Below, piece by piece: positions 16,218 through 24,695 of a stretch of DNA of 60,810 bases (within the stretch, counting starts at the first letter, position 1; every line of letters starts with the position of its first letter). This DNA comes from Thermoflexus sp042408815 (GTDB lineage Bacteria > Chloroflexota > Anaerolineae > Thermoflexales > Thermoflexaceae), in contig NZ_JBHOQR010000015.1 of the NCBI RefSeq assembly GCF_042408815.1, positions 1 to 60,810 of the forward strand, in the 5' to 3' direction. The position numbers were made by a program, and so were the translations under genes. Below the pieces are notes generated by a model. That model did no database searches. It was not told the origin of the DNA and saw only the letters and a list, made by a program, of their open reading frames with translations.

Positions 16218-17711
16218 CTATGCGCTGACCACCTCCTCGAACACCATCCCCGTCACGGCAAAGAGAAGAAGGTCATAGGCGATGAGGATCTGCAGCCACA
16301 TCGACCAGCCGGAAGGATCCACCTCCAGGATCGCCCGGGTCCCCTGGATGCCGGCGATGACCAGGGGGGCCGCCACCGGGAACAGCAGGATCGGTAGGAG
16401 CAGTTCGCGGGATCGGGTGGCCATGGCCATCGCCGCCAGCAGCGTGGTCCCTCCCGAGAGCCCAATGGCCCCCAGGGCCATGAGCAGGAGGATGCCGGGA
16501 TCCCACAGGGAGAGGTGGAAGAAGACGCCCGCGGCGGCCAGGGAGATCAGGATCACCAGCCCCAGCAGCAGCCCATGGACCATCGCCTTGCCCGCGAACA
16601 GGAGGCTCCGATCCCCCGGCACCATCAGAAGCCCCTCCCACGTTCCTCGATCCATCTCCGCCGCCATCATCCGCCCTACGCCCAGGCTGCTGGCGAAGAG
16701 CAGGAGCATCCAGAAGAAGACCGGGACAAAAGAACGGGCGAGGTCCGGGCGCAGCTCGAACGCCGTTCCGAATAGGAAGAGGCTTAAACCGGCCAGGGTC
16801 AAAAGCGGGGTCAGCGTTTCCCGCCCCCGCCCCTCGATCCGCAGGTCCTTCCCAAGCAACGCCCGGAGCGCGCGAAGCTCACGCCCCTTCCCCCGGGCAC
16901 CGTGAGGAGATCGGATCTCCGCCGGGGCCAGATCGACCCCAGGGGAGCGCTCCACACAGAGGGAGGAGCTTCCCTCTTCGGATCGAAGGGCAGGCCCCCC
17001 GGTGGCGAGACGACGCCGGGGAGCCATCCCCGCTTGATAGAGCTCCTGAAGGGCCTTCTCCCGGAAAGCCATGGGGGCGCCTTCCGCGATCAGGCGGCCG
17101 CCCACCAGGACGACCACCCGATGGGCGAAATCGGCGATGGCGGGATCGTGGAGCGCCACCACCACCGCGCGCCCCCGGGCTGCCAGCTCCCGGATGACCT
17201 CGCGGGTTTCCTCGATCCCGAGCACATCCAGGCCTGTAAACGGCTCATCCAGAAGCAATACAGGGGCCGGGGAAAGAAAAGCGCGGGCCAGCGCTAGCCG
17301 CTGCAGCATCCCTCGCGAGAAGCTCCGCACCGGATCCCGCGCGCGGTCGGCCAAGCCCATCCGCCTCAGCGCCTCTTCGATCGCCTCCGGATCCTCCGGC
17401 CAGCCATAGAGGCGCTGATAGAAACGCAGGTTCTCCTCCGCGCTGAGATCCGGATACAGCCAGGGTTGATGGCTCAGCAGGCTCACCTGCGCCCGAACCC
17501 CCGCGCCATCCGGCGGCCAGCAGGAATCCCCAATTCGGACCCGTCCGGATGTGGGGCGGAGGAGCGTCGCCGCCACCCGGAGCAGGGTGCTCTTGCCGGC
17601 CCCGTTCGGCCCCATCAACGCCACGATCTCTCCCGGATGCGCCGCCAGAGAGATCTCCCACAACACCCAACGCGGGCCGAAGGCTTTGGAAATCCGTTCC
17701 AGCTGGAGCAT
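16218..17711 (-). CDS. ccmAB: Fused haem-exporter ABC protein: CcmA ATPase + CcmB permease
   Basis: A single 497-residue frame holds both subunits. Residues 1 to about 215 are CcmA: Walker A GPNGAGKST at 34-42, the signature as SFSRGMLQRLALARA (a CcmA-type variant of LSGGQ), Walker B VLLLDEPF and the switch histidine in VVALHDP. A polar linker of about 65 residues follows. From about residue 280 the CcmB part begins (LRALLGKDLRIEGRGRETL) with six helices. CcmAB uses ATP to release holo-CcmE from CcmC. ATG 17711 (MLQLERISKAFG) has AGG seven bases upstream; an in-frame start at 17780 would run into the upstream gene. No stop codon or frame change lies between the halves. Confidence 0.9.
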   Translation of the reverse strand: MLQLERISKAFGPRWVLWEISLAAHPGEIVALMGPNGAGKSTLLRVAATLLRPTSGRVRIGDSCWPPDGAGVRAQVSLLSHQPWLYPDLSAEENLRFYQRLYGWPEDPEAIEEALRRMGLADRARDPVRSFSRGMLQRLALARAFLSPAPVLLLDEPFTGLDVLGIEETREVIRELAARGRAVVVALHDPAIADFAHRVVVLVGGRLIAEGAPMAFREKALQELYQAGMAPRRRLATGGPALRSEEGSSSLCVERSPGVDLAPAEIRSPHGARGKGRELRALRALLGKDLRIEGRGRETLTPLLTLAGLSLFLFGTAFELRPDLARSFVPVFFWMLLLFASSLGVGRMMAAEMDRGTWEGLLMVPGDRSLLFAGKAMVHGLLLGLVILISLAAAGVFFHLSLWDPGILLLMALGAIGLSGGTTLLAAMAMATRSRELLLPILLFPVAAPLVIAGIQGTRAILEVDPSGWSMWLQILIAYDLLLFAVTGMVFEEVVSA

Positions 17712-17776
17712 CGGCAACCTGTCCACTGCCGCGCAACACGTATCCAGCGGGAAGCCTCCCGAGGCGCCCCAGGGCA

Positions 17777-19507
17777 TCACCCGGACGAAGGGCCTCCGGC
17801 CTGCCCGCGACGGATCGCTCGGGCCATGAGAGCGGCCCGTCGCCGCCGGTAGGTCGCCTCCTCAACTTCCCCGGCCGCGTAGGCCTTATCCAGCCGGGCG
17901 ATCTCGTCGATGAGATCCGCCTCCTGCCCGCGCCAGAGGCGGAAGAAGCCCAGAACGGCCCCCGCGCTTAGGGCGAGAAGGAGCGGGATCAGCCATGGGG
18001 GAACAGACGAGCGCAGCCGCAGGGCAACCGTTCGCGTCTGACCCGGGGCCGGCGGATCCACTTCATAAAGATGATACGTCGTGTTCCCCAGGGTGCGCAT
18101 CCCGAGATCCCGCAACCCAGCGCCGGAGGCCTGCAGCGCTCCCCCCGCGATCAGCAGGTTCCAGCGATCCACCGGATAGGCCGAGCGCAGCGGAAGCGCC
18201 CGCGCCTGGGCCAGCGGCAGCTCATACCCGAACGTCGTCTGATACCCCGTCCCCGGTGGAATCGGCGCCGTATCGATCAACTGATCCCCCGCCTGACGAT
18301 ATCGAACCCCCAGCGTCCCCTCGGAGATCTGGAGATGGGAGGCGCCCGGCGGCAGGAAGAAGAGCATCCCCGGGCTCCCGGCTCCGCCATAGGTGGTCGT
18401 TCCCCGGTTCGAAAACACCCACACCTCGGTGACGAAGAGGCGATCGGCCAGCGGCTGCAGGATCCAGTGGACCTGATCAATGTGGATCCCGCCGGGATCC
18501 GTCCCTCGATCGAAGACCACGAGGGTGACGGTGACCTCGTGGCCCGCAGTCAGCGTCAGCGGATGGGGGGCGGGATAGGCCACCTCCTGCCACTCCGCCA
18601 CCGGAAGATACACGGCCTCCGGGTAAACCGGCACGGTGTCGAACCGGAAGGTCCCATCGGCCCGGGTCGAGACCGTACGGGAGAAAACAGGCAAGGATTC
18701 CATCATAGCATACAGGGTCACCGTCACGCCCGCAGCCGGCGTCTCCGTGGTCCCATGGAGGACCTGACCGCTCACCGAGCCCGTGGCCACCGGACGGGGC
18801 GGTTGAAGGGCCGCTCCGTCCGCAATCGAGAAGGCCAGCTGCGGCAGATAAGCGATCAGGGCTTGCTGGAGGTCCGTCGAGAGTTCCGGCAGCCCGGCAT
18901 GGGCCGGGATGCGCCCCGGCTGCAGGGCTTCCAACCAGGCTGCCGGCGCACGCTCCAGCACCCGCTGGGGATCGGCGAGGGGAACAGGCCCCTTCCGGCC
19001 ATCCTCCCCATGGCAGGCCGCGCAGGCTTCCCGATATCGGCTCTCCGCTTCCCCCATCAGCTCCGGCGGCACCGCGAGGGACCAGGCATACAGCACCACC
19101 GCCCAGCGCTCGCTCTCGCTGAGCGTCGTCGACCATGGGGGCATCCCCCGCTCCACCCGGCCCTGGGTGATCACCTGGAACCAGTCCCGAAGGGAGGCAG
19201 CACGCCGGGCCAGGCTCTCGGTGAGATCCAGACGCGCGTCCGGGGTTCGAGCCCGGAGGGTGGCAGCCTGCGGTCCATCCCCTCGCCCCCTCAGGCCGTG
19301 GCAGCTCGCGCAGTGCTCCTGGAAGAGCGAGCGACCCATTTGCAGGGAAAGGCCGACGGGGGGGAGGGACGGCGTGGGCGTGGGCCAAGGTTGAGTGCGA
19401 AAAGGGATATCGCCCGCCGGAGGGGGAGCCGCAAGGGTCAAGGAGCATCCGGCCAGAAATCCCATGGCTAGCCCGAGCACCAGTCCCGCGGGTCGGTTGC
19501 GGTTCAT
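17777..19507 (-). CDS. Dihaem cytochrome c lipoprotein with carboxypeptidase-regulatory-like domain
   Basis: The 576-residue protein has a lipobox FLAGC (C21), then two cytochrome c domains with haem motifs CASCH (C66-H70) and CAACH (C162-H166). Residues from about 255 to 330 (GSVSGQVLHGTTETPAAGVT, ADGTFRFDTVP) are a carboxypeptidase-regulatory-like beta sandwich. A second beta-rich domain follows, then one helix (WLIPLLLALSAGAVLGFFRL) and a cytoplasmic tail IARLDKAYAAGEVEEATYRR resembling the CcmI/SHOCT helical hairpin. It is anchored at both ends. Its ATG overlaps the stop of the CcmI-like gene. Its place inside the ccm operon suggests a biogenesis or electron-transfer role, but I know no named family with this order. 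Confidence 0.82.
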   Translation of the reverse strand: MNRNRPAGLVLGLAMGFLAGCSLTLAAPPPAGDIPFRTQPWPTPTPSLPPVGLSLQMGRSLFQEHCASCHGLRGRGDGPQAATLRARTPDARLDLTESLARRAASLRDWFQVITQGRVERGMPPWSTTLSESERWAVVLYAWSLAVPPELMGEAESRYREACAACHGEDGRKGPVPLADPQRVLERAPAAWLEALQPGRIPAHAGLPELSTDLQQALIAYLPQLAFSIADGAALQPPRPVATGSVSGQVLHGTTETPAAGVTVTLYAMMESLPVFSRTVSTRADGTFRFDTVPVYPEAVYLPVAEWQEVAYPAPHPLTLTAGHEVTVTLVVFDRGTDPGGIHIDQVHWILQPLADRLFVTEVWVFSNRGTTTYGGAGSPGMLFFLPPGASHLQISEGTLGVRYRQAGDQLIDTAPIPPGTGYQTTFGYELPLAQARALPLRSAYPVDRWNLLIAGGALQASGAGLRDLGMRTLGNTTYHLYEVDPPAPGQTRTVALRLRSSVPPWLIPLLLALSAGAVLGFFRLWRGQEADLIDEIARLDKAYAAGEVEEATYRRRRAALMARAIRRGQAGGPSSG

Positions 19508-19857
19508 GCGCCTTTCCTCCGGAGTTGCGCCCGGCGGGCCTGGACCGCCGCCTCGACCCGGGCCTTCCCGCCGATCGTTTCGTTCTCTTCCTGAAGCGCT
19601 TGCAATAACGCGGCGCCCTCCTCCAGGTAGCGCCGGCGCAGCTCATGGTAGTCCTCCTCCGGGATCTTCCCGGTGCGCCAGTCGGTCTCCAGATCCCGCA
19701 ACATGCTCAGCACCCGCTCATACTGATCTTGGAGGGCCAGCCAGGCAGGCGCTTCCCCACGGGCTCGATTCTCCCGGAGCGGCTGCAGGACATATGCGAG
19801 CACAAGCACCGTAACCCCAAACAGCAGTAGAAGCGCTGCGATCGTCTCGTTCATCAT
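19504..19857 (-). CDS. CcmI N-terminal-domain-like membrane protein
   Basis: The 117-residue protein has one N-terminal helix (IAALLLLFGVTVLVLAYVL) and a cytoplasmic helical region containing LRDLETDWRTGKIPEEDYHE, close to the conserved segment after helix 1 of CcmI/CycH. The large periplasmic TPR part of CcmI, which binds apocytochrome, is absent. In this operon it probably helps the haem-ligation step together with CcmF and CcmH. Stop and start overlap by four bases with the dihaem lipoprotein, whose tail carries a similar motif. Confidence 0.75.
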   Translation of the reverse strand: MMNETIAALLLLFGVTVLVLAYVLQPLRENRARGEAPAWLALQDQYERVLSMLRDLETDWRTGKIPEEDYHELRRRYLEEGAALLQALQEENETIGGKARVEAAVQARRAQLRRKGA

Positions 19858-19942
19858 CCCGCTTGGTCCAGCAAGGGCATTAGGATACAGGTCCCCCGGA
19901 TCCCTGAAGGGATAAAGGGCTCCTCCCCCCTCGGAATCCGGC

Positions 19943-20488
19943 TTAATCCGAACCGAGCAATCGCTCGATCACCCCTTCCAGCTCGCCGGGCTGGATCGGC
20001 GCTGCTTTGTAAAACATCACCTGCCCCTGGGAGTCCACCACGAAGGTTTCCGGGACGCCCGTGATGCGATACAGGCGGGCGATCCGGGTGCCTACATCCA
20101 GGCCGTTGGGATAGGAGATCTGAAACCGCTGCAGATAGCGCATTGCTGCCGATGGGGTATCCAGATAATCCACCCCCACGAAGATCACCCCCCGATCCCG
20201 GTATTTCCGCCACAAGGCCTCCAGCAAGGGCGCCTCCTCTTCGCATGGCTTACACCAGGAGGCCCAGAAGTTGATCACCACGACGTGCCCCCGCCAATCC
20301 CGAAGCCGGAACTCCCGGATCCCGAGCCCACCGTCATAGCCCTCATAGAGAGAAAGGCTAAAATCCGGAGCAGGGCCCTGTGTCGGAGCCGTCCGCCCCC
20401 GCTCCATGAAGGCCCAGCCCAGCAGGGCGAGGAAGAGCGCCACCGCGGCCAGGCCGATCCACCCGCCCCACCGTCCCCGGCGTGGCAT
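19943..20488 (-). CDS. ccmG: CcmG/DsbE-type membrane-anchored thioredoxin
   Basis: The 181-residue protein has a signal anchor (IGLAAVALFLALLGWAF) and a thioredoxin-like domain with VINFWASWCKPCEEEAP (C79, C82) and a cis-proline loop near ITGVPETFVVDSQG. The insert YDGGLGIREFRLRDWRG corresponds to the strand-helix addition of CcmG. It reduces apocytochrome CxxCH cysteines before haem attachment. It starts 11 bases after the ccmH stop, the classic ccmG-ccmH pairing in reverse order. Confidence 0.92.
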   Translation of the reverse strand: MPRRGRWGGWIGLAAVALFLALLGWAFMERGRTAPTQGPAPDFSLSLYEGYDGGLGIREFRLRDWRGHVVVINFWASWCKPCEEEAPLLEALWRKYRDRGVIFVGVDYLDTPSAAMRYLQRFQISYPNGLDVGTRIARLYRITGVPETFVVDSQGQVMFYKAAPIQPGELEGVIERLLGSD

Positions 20489-20499
20489 GTCGCTCCTCC

Positions 20500-20997
20500 C
20501 TACCAGTGCTCCCGGATCCAGCGGTCCAGCATCTGGGCGCGCTCATTCAGCGAGGGCTCCGGCGGGGGCTCCGGCGTCGGGGCGGGCCGACGCCAGCGGG
20601 CGAGGCGGAGGGCCAGCCAAAGCCCGGCCGCTGGAAGGCCGATCGCCGGGATCAGCCAGACCCCCAGCCCGATCCCCTGGGGAGGGGGGACGGCTAGAAC
20701 CCGCATCCCATAACGGGTGGCGAAGAACTCGATGATCTCGTTTTCGCTCCGCCCCTCCGCCAACATCGTCCGGATCTCCTCTTTCCACTGGATACATGCC
20801 GGCGTGTCGCAGACATCCAACGGTACATTCTCGCACACCGGGCAATAGAGCTTTTTCGCCACCCGGTTGACCTCGTCATCAGACACGGAGGGGGCCGGGG
20901 TCTGGGCCCCGACGGGCCGGGTTACGGCAAGGACGGCCAGGGCCCAAACCAGGAGGACAAGGCGGAGCGCCAACGTGAGAAGGCGGGATCCCCACAT
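20500..20997 (-). CDS. ccmH: Cytochrome c maturation protein CcmH
   Basis: The 165-residue protein has a signal peptide (LVLLVWALAVLAVTRPVGAQ), a three-helix domain with the redox motif LYCPVCENVPL (C52, C55; usual form LRCPVC), MLAEGRSENEIIEFFATRYG, and a C-terminal helix (LGVWLIPAIGLPAAGLWLAL). Two further cysteines (LDVCDTPAC) follow the motif and are not usual. CcmH acts in the thioreduction and ligation complex with CcmF. ATG 20997 with GGAGGC upstream gives the signal peptide; the longer open frame to 21276 only covers the ccmF end. Confidence 0.9.
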   Translation of the reverse strand: MWGSRLLTLALRLVLLVWALAVLAVTRPVGAQTPAPSVSDDEVNRVAKKLYCPVCENVPLDVCDTPACIQWKEEIRTMLAEGRSENEIIEFFATRYGMRVLAVPPPQGIGLGVWLIPAIGLPAAGLWLALRLARWRRPAPTPEPPPEPSLNERAQMLDRWIREHW

Positions 20998-21089
20998 TGA
21001 ACCATCGCCTCCAGAGAAACGGGACAGACCAGCCTTCGGTAAAACGCGTGATCCCGCTTGAGACCCGGAACGCTCAGGCTTCCCCATCG

Positions 21090-23096
21090 TTAGGAGATCG
21101 GGGCCGGCTTCTGTTGCAGCGGTGGGCGGATCTCGCCCAGGGCTGGAGCCAGGGCGGGCCGGGGCCACACGGCTACCAGCGTGCCCAGGATCAGCACGAT
21201 CCCCCCGATCCAGATCCATGAGACCAGCGGATTGATGAGCACCTTGAACGTCGCCCGGTTGCCGCCCTCCATCCAACCGCTCAGCAACAGGTAGAGATCC
21301 TCTTTCAACGTCGCCCGTAGGGCCGGCGGCGTCAGGCTTTCCCCGGTCTCGTATTGCAACACATAAGGATAGAGATCGGCCAGCAGCCGACCCGAGCGAT
21401 CATACACCCGAACCCAGGCCTCGGTGACCACCACATCCGGTTCGGTCGCCGGCGTGTATTGTCGGATCCCATGGTAGACCAGCCGATAGCCGCCGAAGGC
21501 CAGAGAATCGCCCAGCCCTATGGTCCGCTGGGTTTCTTGCTGATCGAACTGGGAGCCGATCACCCCGATGCCGATCAGGATCACGCCGAGATGAACCAGA
21601 TACCCGCCATATCGCCGCGGGTTGCGGGCCACCAGCCGGACCAGCGCCAGCGGCCACGGCTCTCCCGTCGCCCGCCGCCGCGCCCCCACGCTTAGCGCGG
21701 AATCCAGCAAGGTTCCCCACCCGGCGAAAGCGCACAGGCCGAATCCGAGGAGCGCCCAGGGTTGTCGGATCCCTGCGATGGCGGCGAGGACGACCACGCC
21801 CAGGGCCATGAGCAGCGAGGAGCCCACCGAAAGACGCAGCGATGCCCCCGGGGTCCGCCGCCAGCGGATGAAGGGGATCCCTCCCATCAGCAGGTAAAGG
21901 GCCCCGAACAGGGGGCCGGTGACCCGATTGTAGTAAGGAGGACCGACCGTCAGCTTCTCGTTGAACAACAGCTCGGAGAACATCGGATAGAACGTGCCCC
22001 AGAAGACGGCGAAGGCGATCCCTAAAAAGAGCCAATTGTTGAGCAGGAAGAAAGCCTCCCGCGACAGCCAGGATTCCACCCGGTTCTCCGCCCGTAATAG
22101 ATCCCAGCGCGCGGTCAGCAACATCAGGGAGCCCACCAGCACCATCCCGACGTAGATGAGGAAGGGCACTCCGATCGCAGAACGGGCAAAGGCGTGCACC
22201 GAGGCGATCACCCCGGTGCGCGTGATGAACGTCCCCAGGATCACCAGGGCATAGGTGAGGATGATCAGCAACGAGGTCCACACCTTCAACATTCCCCGGC
22301 GCTCCTGAACCATCACGGAATGCAGAAAGGCCGTGCCCGTCAGCCAGGGGAGCAAAGCCGCGTTCTCCACCGGATCCCATCCCCAGTAACCGCCCCAGCC
22401 CAGCACATCATAAGCCCAGCGAGCCCCCACCAAGAGGCCCAGGCTCAGGAACAGCCACGCCACCAGGGTCCACCGCCGTAGGAGGCGCAGCCAGCGATCA
22501 TCCCGTCGGCCGGCCATCAGGGCTGCCATCACAATCGCGTAAGGGACTGTGAAGCCCACAAACCCTAGGTAGAGCAGGGGGGGATGGGCAATCATCCCCG
22601 GGTGGCGAAGCAAGGGATTCAGCCCTCGTCCATCCGCTGGCGGCACAGGGAACATCTCGAAGGGATTGGCGAAGAAACGATTCAGGAGGAGGAAAAACGT
22701 CTGGGTGAGCAAGAGAACCCCGATCATATAGGGGAGCATATCGGGGGGGAAGCGATCGGCGCGGGCCATGGCAGCGAAGAGGAAGAGGCTCATCAGCCAG
22801 GACCAGAAGAGCAGGGAGCCGTTCTGGCCGCCCCACAGGGCGGTGATCTTCAGGAAGAGCGGCTGGGTCTGGCGGGAGACCTGGGCCACATAGACCAGAC
22901 GGAAGTCATCGGTGAGGAGAGCGATCTCCAGGGCCAGCACCATCATAGTGAGCAACGGCGCCATCACCTGTCCGATGCGCCGGGCCACCTCCACCCATCG
23001 GGCCTCCCGTCGCCATCCCGCATAAAACGCCACCAGCGTCCCGATCAGGCCCAGACCCCAGGCCAGATCCAGCAACCCTTCCCCAAGAAGACTCAT
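21090..23096 (-). CDS. ccmF: Cytochrome c haem lyase CcmF
   Basis: At 668 residues with about 15 helices this is a full-length CcmF. The WWD haem-handling motif appears as GWGGYWGWDPVENAALLPW (around residue 235), followed by LTGTAFLHSVMVQERRG and ILGTFITRTGVIASVHAF, with the conserved histidines. CcmF takes haem from CcmE and attaches it to the apocytochrome. ATG 23096 overlaps the stop of a 30-codon ORF (23093-23185). ccmH follows after 92 bases. Confidence 0.97.
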   Translation of the reverse strand: MSLLGEGLLDLAWGLGLIGTLVAFYAGWRREARWVEVARRIGQVMAPLLTMMVLALEIALLTDDFRLVYVAQVSRQTQPLFLKITALWGGQNGSLLFWSWLMSLFLFAAMARADRFPPDMLPYMIGVLLLTQTFFLLLNRFFANPFEMFPVPPADGRGLNPLLRHPGMIAHPPLLYLGFVGFTVPYAIVMAALMAGRRDDRWLRLLRRWTLVAWLFLSLGLLVGARWAYDVLGWGGYWGWDPVENAALLPWLTGTAFLHSVMVQERRGMLKVWTSLLIILTYALVILGTFITRTGVIASVHAFARSAIGVPFLIYVGMVLVGSLMLLTARWDLLRAENRVESWLSREAFFLLNNWLFLGIAFAVFWGTFYPMFSELLFNEKLTVGPPYYNRVTGPLFGALYLLMGGIPFIRWRRTPGASLRLSVGSSLLMALGVVVLAAIAGIRQPWALLGFGLCAFAGWGTLLDSALSVGARRRATGEPWPLALVRLVARNPRRYGGYLVHLGVILIGIGVIGSQFDQQETQRTIGLGDSLAFGGYRLVYHGIRQYTPATEPDVVVTEAWVRVYDRSGRLLADLYPYVLQYETGESLTPPALRATLKEDLYLLLSGWMEGGNRATFKVLINPLVSWIWIGGIVLILGTLVAVWPRPALAPALGEIRPPLQQKPAPIS

Positions 23097-23185
23097 CGGC
23101 TTTCCTCCATATCGCCAAAAGCGAGCTCTGTCGTACCCGGATCTTCACGAGCGAGACGAAGCCAGCGCTCAAGATGAGGATTCAT
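23093..23185 (-). CDS. Possible 30-residue protein translationally coupled to ccmF
   Basis: The open frame encodes MNPHLERWLRLAREDP and then GTTELAFGDMEESR, soluble and amphipathic. Its TGA overlaps the ccmF ATG (ATGA). A GGGGTGG run stands a little upstream of the start. Composition looks protein-like rather than random. It may be a small Ccm partner or merely a leader that couples translation into ccmF. I do not recognise it. Confidence 0.35.
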   Translation of the reverse strand: MNPHLERWLRLAREDPGTTELAFGDMEESR

Positions 23186-23247
23186 AGATCACCACCCCAT
23201 GACGAGCATTTCCCGACGAAGGCGCCCGAGCCGGCATCTCCAGATCC

Positions 23248-23667
23248 CTACCGCGAGCCTCCGGTTGCCGCCTCCTCCTCATATCGGGTGGGGCACTTGA
23301 GGAGGAGGTTGTGGGCATAGAACACGCCATCCGGCCCCAGGGTGCCCTCCACAATGGCCTGCGCTTCGTTCTGCAGAAGGTCCGGCTTCACGCCTTTATA
23401 GACCACCTTGAGCGGCGGGGCCTTCCCGATATCCGCCACCCGATCCACCAGACCGAACTCGATATAGAGAGTTTCCGGATCGTAGCGAATGGTCCCGCCG
23501 TCCACGATCCCCGAAAGGCGGATCGGGCGGCCCTGGAGGCTCTCCGACCGGGCTTTCAATTCTGAAACCGTCAGGTAATACTGGGAGGCGCTCCGGAGCC
23601 CGTTGACGATCAGCAATCCCAGGGCGATGACCAACAACCCTCCCCCGACCCAGAACCGGGCGCGCAT
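23248..23667 (-). CDS. ccmE: Haem chaperone CcmE, cysteine (CxxxY) variant
   Basis: The 139-residue protein has an N-terminal anchor (FWVGGGLLVIALGLLIVNGL) and the OB-fold haem chaperone domain (SESLQGRPIRLSGIVDGGTI; VVYKGVKPDLLQNEAQAIVE). The haem attachment motif is KCPTRYE, with C125 and Y129, in place of the usual HxxxY. ATG 23667 has GAGGAGG six bases upstream; an ATG five codons earlier has none. It carries haem from CcmC to CcmF. It is the first gene of the long biogenesis run. Confidence 0.93.
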   Translation of the reverse strand: MRARFWVGGGLLVIALGLLIVNGLRSASQYYLTVSELKARSESLQGRPIRLSGIVDGGTIRYDPETLYIEFGLVDRVADIGKAPPLKVVYKGVKPDLLQNEAQAIVEGTLGPDGVFYAHNLLLKCPTRYEEEAATGGSR

Positions 23668-23970
23668 CGAAGTCCTCCTCATCGGAGCGTTCTGTTCAGA
23701 GTCTAACACAGGAGGCAGGTCCCCTCCAGTCCCTATCCCCGCTTGCCGGACATGTCCCTCCAAAATCATCGGGAAGGACACAACGGGTCGAATGGCCCGG
23801 GCTATGGAGTTCCCCAGATCCCGAGCCCCCGCCCCCACGCGGGCGGGCGCATTCTACTGATCACGGGATGACGATCGCTCGAGACGCCCGCCCCTCGCTC
23901 GTAGTTGAAAAGATGGAAGGAAACGGATTAACATCAGAGAAATCGCGCAACCAGCGGGAGGAAAGTGCGA
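23668..23970. other. Divergent intergenic region between ccmE and folE
   Basis: About 300 bases separate the two divergent starts. There is a GC-rich hairpin of the form CGCCC/GGGCG near 23830-23850. On the plus strand a TTGAAA ... TAACAT pair with 18-base spacing lies at roughly 23904-23933, ahead of the folE ribosome site GGGAGGA. No convincing promoter was seen on the minus strand and no ORF looks real. Confidence 0.4.
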
Positions 23971-24594
23971 ATGGAGCCTCAGGGATGGATCACGCAAGCG
24001 AAACCAATCGCTCAGCCTCCGGATCCCATCCAGCTGACCAGGGTGATCCGGGAGCTGCTGACGGCCCTGGGGGAGGACCCTGAGCGGGAGGGCCTGCGAC
24101 GCACTCCCGCACGGGTAGCGGAGATGCTTCAGGAGGTGCTGGCCGGTTACTGGATGGATCCGGTGGATCTGATCAACGGGGCGATCTTTGAGGTCGAAGA
24201 CAACGACCTGGTGCTGGTGCGGGACATTGAATTCTATAGCATGTGTGAGCATCACCTCCTGCCGTTTTACGGACGGGTCCATGTGGCTTATATCCCCAAC
24301 GGCCGCATCATCGGCTTATCCAAGATCCCGCGGGTAGTGGAGCTCTTCGCCCGCCGCCTCCAGGTTCAGGAGCGGATGACCCGGCAGATCGCCGATTTCC
24401 TAGAGGCGGTGCTGCATCCCCAGGGGGTGGCCGTCGTGGTGGAGGCTGCGCACCTATGCGCGATGATGCGCGGGGTTCGCAAATCCCATGCCCGCATGGT
24501 CACCCAAGCCCTCACGGGGGTCTTCCGCACCGATCCCCGACACCGGAGCGAGCTGCTGGCCCACCTCCGGAGGCCGCCGGAGAAAATCATATAA
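23971..24594 (+). CDS. folE: GTP cyclohydrolase I
   Basis: The protein (207 residues from ATG 23971) has the family core REGLRRTPARVAEML, then FYSMCEHHLLPFYGRVHVAY with zinc ligands C92 and H95, GLSKIPRVVELFARRLQVQE and HLCAMMRGV with the third ligand C163. It opens the purine ring of GTP to dihydroneopterin triphosphate, the first step to folate, and possibly to a pterin cofactor. A GTG two codons upstream (23965) is the longer alternative; GGGAGGA fits ATG 23971 with eight-base spacing. It is followed by rbfA after about 100 bases. Confidence 0.96.
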   Translation: MEPQGWITQAKPIAQPPDPIQLTRVIRELLTALGEDPEREGLRRTPARVAEMLQEVLAGYWMDPVDLINGAIFEVEDNDLVLVRDIEFYSMCEHHLLPFYGRVHVAYIPNGRIIGLSKIPRVVELFARRLQVQERMTRQIADFLEAVLHPQGVAVVVEAAHLCAMMRGVRKSHARMVTQALTGVFRTDPRHRSELLAHLRRPPEKII

Positions 24595-24695
24595 ATCCCG
24601 GGGTTTCGGGGCATGGGGAAGGGCGGTTAGAGGGTTCCCCGCATATTGACGAAATCGCGTCCCCATGTTAGGATCAAACGCCCTGGAGGTCCGCC

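Noticed and set aside
21400..22380. A 326-codon minus-strand frame inside ccmF
   Set aside because: Composition rich in G, R and D without hydrophobic helices; it is the shadow of ccmF.
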